14,646 nucleotides of DNA, from contig DCJC01000025.1 of NCBI GenBank assembly GCA_002317355.1, positions 35,016 through 49,661 on the forward strand, in the 5' to 3' direction. Shown in pieces: positions 1-5,711 of the stretch. The notes beneath the pieces are model-generated. The model did not search any database. It had not been told where the DNA came from and saw only the letters and a list, made by a program, of their open reading frames with translations. How positions within the stretch are numbered: the stretch's first letter is position 1; every line of letters starts with the position of its first letter. Source of the DNA: Prevotellaceae bacterium UBA1710 (GTDB lineage: Bacteria; Bacteroidota; Bacteroidia; Bacteroidales; Bacteroidaceae). The position numbers and the translations under genes were made by a program.

Positions 1-24
1 CGAGTTCGAGCCTCGTACGCACCG
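1..24 (+). tRNA. 3' end of a tRNA gene, cut by the window edge
   Basis: The first 24 bases fold as the end of a tRNA. Bases 1-4 (cgag) and 12-15 (ctcg) form a T stem around a seven-base loop, ttcgagc, with the invariant TTC and A58. Base 16 would pair with the base just outside the window. Bases 17-23 (acgcacc) fit the 3' acceptor strand and base 24 (G) the discriminator. No CCA follows, so it would be added after transcription. The anticodon lies outside the window, so the amino acid cannot be given. A terminator directly downstream supports an RNA gene ending here. Confidence 0.75.
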
Positions 25-25
25 C

Positions 26-58
26 AAAGGTTCTTACAGAAATGTGAGAACCTTTTTT
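26..58 (+). terminator. Intrinsic terminator after the tRNA
   Basis: Bases 26-38 and 43-55 form a 13-bp stem with one G-T wobble, closed by a GAAA tetraloop at 39-42. The descending arm runs into six T residues (53-58). It lies one base beyond the tRNA discriminator and separates the tRNA from the oxidoreductase gene. Confidence 0.92.
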
Positions 59-98
59 CATTTATACGTGGTAACAACCACCTTATTATTGTTTGCCC

Positions 99-1667
99 AT
101 GATTCAAGACATTCAACTCAGAGTTTTGCCTCAGATTGCATCTGACTCCTCACTCATCATCAATCACATCTCGGAAGAGAAGGGTATTGATGCCCGTACT
201 ATCAAGGCTATCCGTATTGTTCGCCGTAGCATAGATGCCCGTCAGCGTCAGGTCTATGTCAACCTTACTGTACGTACGTATATCAATGAGGAACCAGCTG
301 ATCTTGCGTATGTCGTAACCGAATATCCTGATGTGAGCAACGGAAAGCAGGTTGTCGTGGTTGGTGAAGGTCCTGCTGGACTTTTTGCTGCTCTGCGCCT
401 TATCGAGCATGGACTTCGCCCTGTTGTGATAGAGCGAGGTAAGGATGTGCGTGAGCGTAAGAAAGACCTTGCGAAGATTAAGTCTGAGCAGAAGGTGAAT
501 GATGAATCCAACTATTGCTTTGGAGAAGGTGGTGCTGGAGCTTATAGTGATGGCAAGCTATACACCCGAAGCAAGAAGCGCGGCAATATAGAGAAAATCC
601 TGAATGTGTTCTGTCAGTTTGGTGCTTCTACCAATATCCTTGCGGATGCACATCCACATATCGGTACGGATAAGTTACCTCTCGTCATTGAGAATATGCG
701 AGAGCAGATCAAGAAGTCGGGTGGTGAAGTGCATTTCCAGACGAAGATGACCGAACTCATTCTGAAGGGAGAAGAGGTGGAAGGCGTTATCTGCCGTAAT
801 CTTGTTACAGATACCGATGAGACATATCTTGGACCAGTAATTCTTGCTACAGGCCATTCTGCACGTGATGTATATCGCTATCTCTCGCATGCTGGTATTC
901 ATATCGAGGCGAAGGGAATAGCCGTGGGTGTTCGTCTTGAGCATCCTTCGCAGCTTATTGATCAGATACAGTATCACAACAAGCAAGGTCGTGGCAAGTA
1001 TCTTCCAGCTGCAGAATATTCATTCGTTACCCAAGTAGAGGGTAGGGGAGTGTATTCCTTCTGTATGTGCCCAGGCGGTTTCGTAATTCCTGCTGCAACG
1101 GGACAAGAGCAGATTGTGGTGAACGGTATGAGTCCAAGCAATCGTGGCGGCAAATGGAGCAACTCGGGTATGGTGGTAGAAGTGCGTCCAGAGGATGTTA
1201 ATGGTGATCCTAATGATCCGCTTGTTGTGATGCACTATCAGGAACAACTTGAGAAACTATGCTGGCAGCAGGGTAATATGAGTCAGACAGCCCCAGCTCA
1301 GCGAATGGCAGACTTCTGCAAGGGCAAACTGAGCTATGACCTTCCAAAGTCAAGTTATGCGCCAGGATTGGTTAGTTCTCCTCTCCATTTCTGGATGCCG
1401 AAGGAAGTGGCTGGCAGACTCCAGCAAGGCTTTCAATACTTCGGAAAACAGCGTCATGGATTCCTTACCAATGAGGCATGCCTTATAGCTACCGAAACAC
1501 GTACATCGTCGCCAGTACGTATCACTCGTGATGCAGAGACGCTTCAGCATGTGACTATCCGTGGCCTCTACCCATGTGGTGAGGGTGCAGGATATGCAGG
1601 TGGTATCGTTTCGGCTGGTGTAGATGGTGAGAGATGTGCAGATATGCTTGCTGCCGTTTACAAGTGA
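99..1667 (+). CDS. FAD-dependent dehydrogenase-like protein (NAD(P)/FAD-dependent oxidoreductase family)
   Basis: A 522-residue cytoplasmic protein of the large uncharacterised FAD-dependent dehydrogenase family (COG2509 type). The first ~80 residues form a small N-terminal domain typical of this family. A Rossmann dinucleotide-binding stretch follows (VVVVGEGPAG, GxGxxG at about 89-94, with acidic/basic VIERG at the end of the second strand). A glycine-rich FAD loop, GEGGAGAYSDGKL, lies near 142-154. The C-terminus has the second FAD contact, YPCGEGAGYAGGIVSAGVDG. The length is normal for the family. The ATG at 99 is chosen over an in-frame TTG at 93 because the family usually begins MIQ/MIK. 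No substrate is known for the family and none is inferred. A 5-bp hairpin (68-81) lies just upstream. comEC follows 42 bp downstream on the same strand. Confidence 0.9.
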   Translation: MIQDIQLRVLPQIASDSSLIINHISEEKGIDARTIKAIRIVRRSIDARQRQVYVNLTVRTYINEEPADLAYVVTEYPDVSNGKQVVVVGEGPAGLFAALRLIEHGLRPVVIERGKDVRERKKDLAKIKSEQKVNDESNYCFGEGGAGAYSDGKLYTRSKKRGNIEKILNVFCQFGASTNILADAHPHIGTDKLPLVIENMREQIKKSGGEVHFQTKMTELILKGEEVEGVICRNLVTDTDETYLGPVILATGHSARDVYRYLSHAGIHIEAKGIAVGVRLEHPSQLIDQIQYHNKQGRGKYLPAAEYSFVTQVEGRGVYSFCMCPGGFVIPAATGQEQIVVNGMSPSNRGGKWSNSGMVVEVRPEDVNGDPNDPLVVMHYQEQLEKLCWQQGNMSQTAPAQRMADFCKGKLSYDLPKSSYAPGLVSSPLHFWMPKEVAGRLQQGFQYFGKQRHGFLTNEACLIATETRTSSPVRITRDAETLQHVTIRGLYPCGEGAGYAGGIVSAGVDGERCADMLAAVYK

Positions 1668-1709
1668 AGAGTTATGAGTGAAAGGTAAGGACTTTGAATC
1701 GTACTTGCT

Positions 1710-3014
1710 ATGCGTAGTCTTTCTGTCGCTTTCATAATAGGAATATTTGTGGGTAGTGTTGTTGTCTCTGAATTATCGACAATATCACTATCCATATTTC
1801 TTATTGCGCTTTTGGGAGCTGCCATATTTCTACGTTCAGACAGACTTCGTGCGATTATTTTCTACATCTCATTCTTTATTGCAGGTGTGCTGAGAATAGG
1901 AATAGGAGAAGGTTTTCTGCATTTGCAGGGATTTGCAGCAAGTTTTATTCCACTAAGAAACCAGTTGGCAGAAGGCTTTGCGCATTATGGGATAACTGGT
2001 GATGAAAACGCTGTAGTTACGGCTATGTCGCTTGGAGACAAGAGTGGAATAAGCACTTCACTGAAATCCGTTTATTCACGTGCTGGTGCTTCTCATGTTC
2101 TTGCATTGTCGGGAATGCATCTGGCAATAATCTATGTCATATTATCATGGGGTGTGATGCGTGTTATGCTATGGTTGCATGTCGTACCTGATTTGCTGTG
2201 GGAGAAATTACCCGTAGAGAGGAACGAGAAACTGAAGAAGGTGATCAAAGCACTATTGTCACTTCAACCTTCAGAACAGGCATTGCGCAATATCACTTCC
2301 GTAGTGATAATGCTGATGATATGGTTCTATGTCATTCTTGTGGGAATGTCACCATCTGTTGTGCGCTCGGCATTGATGCTCACCGTCTATGGATTGTCGA
2401 GAATGCTATTCAGGAAGACCGATACCATCTCTGTACTTGCCATTACGGCTTTTGTAACCCTAATGTTAAGCCCACAATCGCTCTTCGATGTTGGATTCCA
2501 GATGTCATATCTTGCCGTGTTGGGCATAGGTGTCTATATGCCAAGACTGATGCAGATCGTCTTTAAAGAAGATGTGAATTGGTCAGAAGATGCCCCTATA
2601 TTCACAATGAAGAATGCCTTGATTTGGGTGTATAGTAGTCTGGCACTCTCTTTCTCTGCTCAGATTATGGTTATGCCGTTGGTGGCATACTATTTCCATT
2701 CCTTGCCTTGCTATGGACTTCTGAGTAGTCTTGTGGTATCTGTTACGGCGATGCTGATAGTTGGCATTTCGCTCTTCTTCCTTATGGCGCTTTACCTTAT
2801 GCCAATGATCGTCTGCGAGTCGGTAACGTATATATTAAATGCGGTGACACACTTCCAGAACGTATTCCTCGAGCGTATCACCGCACTTCCTTTTGCCGTT
2901 GTTGAAGATATTCAGATCAACTTCTGGCAACTTCTTATCATCTATTTGCTCATCTACTGCGTGAGCAGGATATTGTTTATTTTACAACGATTTTCTTACC
3001 CTTCATCACGTTGA
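1710..3014 (+). CDS. comEC: Compact ComEC/Rec2-family membrane protein, OB-fold apparently missing
   Basis: A 434-residue polytopic inner-membrane protein of the ComEC/Rec2 DNA-uptake channel family, which moves single-stranded DNA into the cytoplasm during transformation. The family signature is HVLALSGMHL at 129-138, preceded by the usual GD(K/R)xGIS segment near 109-114 and followed by about eight hydrophobic helices. Most relatives carry an OB-fold (DUF4131) between the second/third helix and this competence domain. Here only ~40 residues separate the N-terminal helices (about 5-65) from it, so the OB-fold looks deleted or was never present. There is also no C-terminal metallo-beta-lactamase domain. 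The last ~12 codons overlap the convergent gene on the minus strand. Competence is not established for this organism, so the role is a family-based inference. Confidence 0.85.
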   Translation: MRSLSVAFIIGIFVGSVVVSELSTISLSIFLIALLGAAIFLRSDRLRAIIFYISFFIAGVLRIGIGEGFLHLQGFAASFIPLRNQLAEGFAHYGITGDENAVVTAMSLGDKSGISTSLKSVYSRAGASHVLALSGMHLAIIYVILSWGVMRVMLWLHVVPDLLWEKLPVERNEKLKKVIKALLSLQPSEQALRNITSVVIMLMIWFYVILVGMSPSVVRSALMLTVYGLSRMLFRKTDTISVLAITAFVTLMLSPQSLFDVGFQMSYLAVLGIGVYMPRLMQIVFKEDVNWSEDAPIFTMKNALIWVYSSLALSFSAQIMVMPLVAYYFHSLPCYGLLSSLVVSVTAMLIVGISLFFLMALYLMPMIVCESVTYILNAVTHFQNVFLERITALPFAVVEDIQINFWQLLIIYLLIYCVSRILFILQRFSYPSSR

Positions 3015-3720
3015 TGCCCTTGCTTACAGCCTTCTTCTGGGTACCGTTGATGTTGTAAACCTTGTCGCTTGCCTTTTCTGTTGCAACCTTTGTGATGCCA
3101 GTTGTCATCTCGTTGTGAACAGGGATGAAGGTAACATCCTGATTGCTGTCGATAGTCATATAGCAGCGTGTAGCGTAGCAGCCTGTTGTGCCTTCAATCT
3201 TCACGAACTTTGATTCCTTATTGTCGGCAGCGAAGATACCATAGATATCTGTGCTGTTCATAATCTTGTCTGTGCCAACGAAGCTTACTGTGAAGCCATT
3301 GACTGGGAATGACATCTTTGACTCGCCAGCCTGAAGAGCAGACTCTGTAGTGATTCTTATATCCTGTGGCTCGCCTGTAAAGTAGAGGATATAAGGAGTA
3401 TTAGCCTTGATGCCCTCAGCCTTTGCATTCTGGAAGTTGAGGTACATATTGGTGCCTTCAGCTGTTACGTTGGTAAGTTTCTCAAGGCGGCAGTCGTTAC
3501 CGAAGAACTCGTTCACTTGATTAGCGGAGAGATCGAATGGGAAACTAACGGTATTCCAACCAGTGAACATATATCGGTTCATCTTCACGTTAACCACCTG
3601 ACCATCGTACTTCTCAATGTTGGTGCCGTTGATAGAACTGATATTGACTGACATATTCTGAGCTGAAGCGAAAAGGCTCATTGAAAGAAACATTGCTGCA
3701 AGAGTAAATTTTTTCATCAT
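2977..3720 (-). CDS. Secreted protein of unknown function with short C-terminal tail motif
   Basis: A 247-residue exported protein. The N-terminus MMKKFTLAAMFLSMSLFASA is a clear signal peptide with likely cleavage before or after the Gln at 21. The body is beta-rich with no domain I recognise. The last ~27 residues (VYNINGTQ...KGINVMKGKKIVVK) match the tail pattern 'VYNxxGxx...KGxxxxxGKKxxxK', seen at the end of many Prevotella/Bacteroides secreted proteins and resembling a short type IX secretion sorting tail. Surface delivery by that route is inference. The start is the first of two ATG codons, 40-odd bases below a good promoter at 3767-3798. The 3' end overlaps the comEC coding sequence by 38 bp, with no terminator between them. 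Confidence 0.88.
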   Translation of the reverse strand: MMKKFTLAAMFLSMSLFASAQNMSVNISSINGTNIEKYDGQVVNVKMNRYMFTGWNTVSFPFDLSANQVNEFFGNDCRLEKLTNVTAEGTNMYLNFQNAKAEGIKANTPYILYFTGEPQDIRITTESALQAGESKMSFPVNGFTVSFVGTDKIMNSTDIYGIFAADNKESKFVKIEGTTGCYATRCYMTIDSNQDVTFIPVHNEMTTGITKVATEKASDKVYNINGTQKKAVSKGINVMKGKKIVVK

Positions 3721-3766
3721 ATTATTATGGTTTAAGTTAATTTTATGGTGTTAATTATTTCTGTGG

Positions 3767-3798
3767 CAAAAATACAAAATTGTTTTGAATTGTCCAAA
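3767..3798 (-). promoter_or_regulatory. Bacteroidetes-type promoter for the secreted-protein gene
   Basis: On the minus strand, TTTG (3798-3795) is followed after 20 bases by TATTTTTG (3774-3767), fitting the Bacteroidetes -33 TTTG / -7 TAnnTTTG consensus. Transcription would begin near 3760, giving a leader of about 40 bases before the ATG at 3720. Confidence 0.7.
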
Positions 3799-3822
3799 TT
3801 TTTTTCATAGAAAAAACATATA

Positions 3823-3899
3823 AAATATAAAAGGCTGACTTCACAGCCAGCCATATTATATACAAAAACATTATGAACTTTATCTTATAACAAATAATC
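3823..3899 (-). ncRNA. Candidate small RNA (or leader with early terminator)
   Basis: Between a minus-strand promoter (3906-3937) and the next one (3767-3798) lies a stretch of about 75 bases. It ends in a GC hairpin, GGCTG (3848-3844) with CAGCC (3837-3833) around six bases, followed on the minus strand by TTTTATATTTT. Promoter and terminator-like end together suggest a short independent transcript. The stem is only 5 bp and the T run is interrupted, so read-through into the secreted-protein gene is equally possible. A minus-strand reading frame of about 39 codons starting near 3872 crosses the hairpin, but nothing marks it as coding. Confidence 0.33.
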
Positions 3900-3905
3900 T
3901 GGGTG

Positions 3906-3937
3906 CAAAATTACTACATTTTACAGAATCTCGCAAT
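3906..3937 (-). promoter_or_regulatory. Second minus-strand promoter
   Basis: On the minus strand, ATTG (3937-3934) is followed after 20 bases by TAATTTTG (3913-3906) and then CA, the commonest form of the Bacteroidetes -7 box. Its only downstream targets are the candidate small RNA and the secreted-protein gene. The -33 element has one mismatch. Confidence 0.6.
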
Positions 3938-4075
3938 ACCTAAAAATAGTGGTTTGATGGTGAGAAGAGGGTGATGGGTGTTGAAGACGGAAAAATCGAA
4001 CAATTTTTTCTTCGCGATTCTGAAGTCATCCAACGCTTTTATTTCGTTTATGGCAGGATGTGCGTTGTAAGAAGT

Positions 4076-4178
4076 TCCATTCAAAGTCCCATTAAACTCC
4101 CATTAAAGTCCCATTAAACTCCCATTAAACTTAGTTTTAATTGGAGTTGTATTGGTATTTAATTGGTAATGTATTGGA
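4076..4178. repeat. Snap-back array of 11-bp units (5 + 4 units)
   Basis: The left arm (4076-4130) is five consecutive 11-bp units. The first is degenerate and the next four are TCCCATTAAA(C/G). After the four bases ttag, the right arm (4135-4178) has four 11-bp units, each containing (A/T)TTGG (TTTTAATTGGA, GTTGTATTGGT, ATTTAATTGGT, AATGTATTGGA). Those containing TTTAATTGG are complementary to CCCATTAAA at eight of nine positions. The whole could fold as one imperfect hairpin with a ttag loop. The period is close to one helical turn. It lies in an intergenic region 270 bp before the aromatic-operon promoter. Confidence 0.85.
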
Positions 4179-4447
4179 AGTTATCTGAAGGCATTATGGA
4201 GGTACGACGATGTGGAAAAATAGAAGAATCGGGAAATCACGAAAGGAAAGTGAGTGCCGGATGGAAAAATCACTTGCCGCAAAATTGAAGCAGAATCGTT
4301 TTGAAAGTGAGAACTATAGGTGAAAAATGTTCATTCTAATACTGCATCAGACAGCCGCTATCTCAAGACTTGTGTAGTGCCTGAATGCCAATATATGCCT
4401 GAATACTATCAAATTACAAGTGAAATCGTGAAAAAAAAGCGAAAATG
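4179..4447. other. Intergenic stretch with no recognised feature
   Basis: AT-rich sequence between the 11-bp array and the aromatic-operon promoter. I see no open reading frame with coding character, no TAnnTTTG box with a spaced TTTG, no terminator and no repeat. The part before the array, 3938-4075, is likewise empty apart from a short GGTGATGGGTGTTG run near 3968-3981 that resembles the 7-bp units at 8996-9048. Confidence 0.6.
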
Positions 4448-4479
4448 TTTGTCGGTTTGGAATAATTTTACTAATTTTG
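4448..4479 (+). promoter_or_regulatory. Promoter of the aromatic amino acid operon
   Basis: TTTG at 4448-4451, a 20-base spacer, then TAATTTTG at 4472-4479 followed by CA: a full match to the Bacteroidetes -33/-7 consensus. Transcription would start around 4485-4488, about 40 bases before the leader peptide ATG at 4525. It is the only convincing plus-strand promoter seen between here and tyrA. Confidence 0.85.
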
Positions 4480-4524
4480 CATCGCATTAGAAATTATTGC
4501 GTTAAACAAAAACAAGTTGAAACA

Positions 4525-4605
4525 ATGAATAAGACATTCTCATCTTATTATTTTTACTTTTACTTTTACTTTGCAGGGTACTGTGAAGCGGGAAGTTGCG
4601 TGTAA
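4525..4605 (+). CDS. Phe/Tyr leader peptide of the pheA operon attenuator
   Basis: A 26-codon open reading frame ending in TAA. It begins MNKTFSS, then has nine aromatic codons in a row, YYFYFYFYF (residues 8-16), followed by AGYCEAGSCV. In total 11 of 26 residues are Phe (5) or Tyr (6). It starts about 40 bases after a strong promoter and lies immediately ahead of a terminator that precedes pheA. This is the arrangement of classical leader peptides, in which ribosome stalling at codons for the end-product amino acid controls read-through. The alternating codons mean that shortage of either amino acid would stall the ribosome. No Shine-Dalgarno is seen, as usual in this phylum. The peptide itself probably has no other function. 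Confidence 0.93.
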   Translation: MNKTFSSYYFYFYFYFAGYCEAGSCV

Positions 4606-4662
4606 ATTTCAACTTAAGACAAACGAAACCAAATGCAAGGTTTAACGTAAAGTCCCGCTTCA
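4584..4662 (+). promoter_or_regulatory. Antiterminator pairing of the Phe/Tyr attenuator
   Basis: TGAAGCGGGA at 4584-4593, inside the leader reading frame just after the aromatic codon run, is perfectly complementary over 10 bp to TCCCGCTTCA at 4653-4662. The latter contains the ascending arm of the terminator. Between them are two local hairpins, 4593-4598/4610-4615 (AAGTTG/CAACTT) and 4626-4630/4639-4643 (AAACC/GGTTT), which bring the two halves together. A ribosome stalled on the Tyr/Phe codons leaves 4584-4593 free, so the antiterminator forms. A ribosome that reaches the stop at 4603 covers it, so the terminator forms. The mechanism is inferred from the sequence and from known amino acid attenuators. 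Confidence 0.88.
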
Positions 4663-4683
4663 ATTATTTGATGCGGGATTTTT
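4649..4683 (+). terminator. Attenuator terminator before pheA
   Basis: TCCCGC (4653-4658) pairs with GCGGGA (4673-4678). The stem continues inward, past one mismatch, with TCAA/TTGA around a TTAT loop, and outward with A-T pairs. Five T residues (4679-4683) follow. pheA starts 27 bases later. Its ascending arm is shared with the antiterminator, so the two structures exclude each other. Confidence 0.92.
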
Positions 4684-4710
4684 CGTTACTGCATACATAT
4701 AAATATAATA

Positions 4711-5541
4711 ATGAAAAGAATAGCAATACAGGGTATAATCGGGTCGTTTCATGATATTGCGGCTCATCAGTATTTCGAGGGCGAGCAGATACAGCTCATC
4801 TGCTGCCAGACATTCGAGGAGGTCTTCGAGGCAATGAAGGCTGATCCTACAACTCTCGCATTGGTTGCGATTGAGAATACTATTGCAGGTAGTCTTCTGC
4901 ACAACTACGAACTTCTCCGTGAATCGGATGTAACAATCGTAGGTGAGCATAAGCTGCATATTCAGCACTCTATCTCATGTCTGCCAGAAGATGACTGGGA
5001 TACCCTGACAGAAGTACACTCACACCCTGTGGCACTTATGCAATGCCGTAACTTCCTCAGCAAGCATCCTGGAATTGCAGCTGTTGAGGATGAGGATACA
5101 GCAGGTTCTGCAGAGAAGATCAACCGTCTTCAGAAAAAGCATTGGGCAGCAATCTGTCATTCTGATGCAGCCCGTTATTATGGTTTGAAGGTGCTTGAGG
5201 ACTCAATCGAGGATAATAAGCATAACTACACACGCTTCCTCGTGCTCAGCAACCCTATGAAGGCAGATTTCCTTCGTCCTATCAACGAGGCAGACAAGGC
5301 AAGTCTTGTGTTCTCTTTGCCTCATGAGGAAGGTTCATTGAGTAAGATTCTCACAATCCTTTCATTCTACGGCATCAACCTCACCAAGATTCAGTCGTTG
5401 CCGGTTATCGGTCATGAGTGGGAATACCTCTTCTATGTGGATGTGACCTATACTGATTTCATCCGTTATCGTCAGTCGATTGATGCTATCATCCCTCTGA
5501 CCAAGGAACTGAAGATCTTAGGAGAATATAAAGGAAAATAA
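4711..5541 (+). CDS. pheA: Prephenate dehydratase with C-terminal ACT domain
   Basis: A 276-residue monofunctional enzyme converting prephenate to phenylpyruvate, the committed step to phenylalanine. The catalytic domain spans about 1-185, with the opening IAIQGIIGSFHDIAA, the substrate-site segment LVAIENTIAGSL (51-62) and the signature NYTRFLVLS, whose Thr174 is the expected catalytic residue. An ACT domain (about 197-270: SLVFSLPHEEGSLSKILTIL ... NLTKIQSLPVIGHEWEYLFYVDV) should bind phenylalanine for feedback inhibition. The usual ESRP motif is replaced by IQSLP, as in other Bacteroidetes sequences as I recall them. There is no fused chorismate mutase; that activity is supplied by the third gene of the operon. 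It is first in the operon and directly controlled by the leader attenuator. Confidence 0.96.
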   Translation: MKRIAIQGIIGSFHDIAAHQYFEGEQIQLICCQTFEEVFEAMKADPTTLALVAIENTIAGSLLHNYELLRESDVTIVGEHKLHIQHSISCLPEDDWDTLTEVHSHPVALMQCRNFLSKHPGIAAVEDEDTAGSAEKINRLQKKHWAAICHSDAARYYGLKVLEDSIEDNKHNYTRFLVLSNPMKADFLRPINEADKASLVFSLPHEEGSLSKILTILSFYGINLTKIQSLPVIGHEWEYLFYVDVTYTDFIRYRQSIDAIIPLTKELKILGEYKGK

Positions 5542-5542
5542 G

Positions 5543-5707
5543 AAGCCTCTCCCCCCGCCCTCTCCCGTAGAGAGGGAGCCGGTTCAATCACGACGGCACA
5601 GAATGAGAGGGGATAGGCATACGAAAGTAACGATTAAAAAACATTTCCGGATTCCCCCATCAGCAATCCGGCTCCCTCCCTACGGGGGAGGGCGGGGGAG
5701 AGGCTTT
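5543..5707. repeat. Bipartite GC-rich palindromic element filling the pheA-aminotransferase gap
   Basis: The left arm 5543-5582 and right arm 5668-5707 are 40-base inverted copies, both AAGCC...GAGCCGG read inward. They differ by a one-base indel near the outer end and two substitutions. Each arm also contains its own hairpin (CCCTCTC/GAGAGGG in the left; the equivalent CCCTCCC-type pairing in the right). The two substitutions fall at paired positions of that local hairpin (T-A in the left, C-G in the right), so pairing is kept. The 85-base centre is not GC-rich and has no promoter that I can see. The element begins one base after the pheA stop and ends four bases before the next ATG. It has the look of a dispersed intergenic repeat or a non-autonomous mobile element. 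No target-site duplication is evident. Confidence 0.85.
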
Positions 5708-5711
5708 AAAT

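Noticed and set aside
93..98. TTG start six bases before the ATG of the FAD-dependent protein
   Set aside because: The family normally starts at the ATG (MIQ...); the extra Met-Pro has no support.
2198..2566. Plus-strand 122-codon open frame inside comEC
   Set aside because: It lies wholly in another frame of a well-supported membrane protein gene, has no promoter and a composition unlike a real protein.
4076..4178. CRISPR array
   Set aside because: Units are 11 bp and directly adjacent with no spacers; no cas gene is present.
4584..4683. T-box or amino acid riboswitch before pheA
   Set aside because: The aromatic codon run in a short reading frame and the simple antiterminator/terminator pair explain the region better; no T-box core sequence is seen, and T-boxes are not typical of this phylum.
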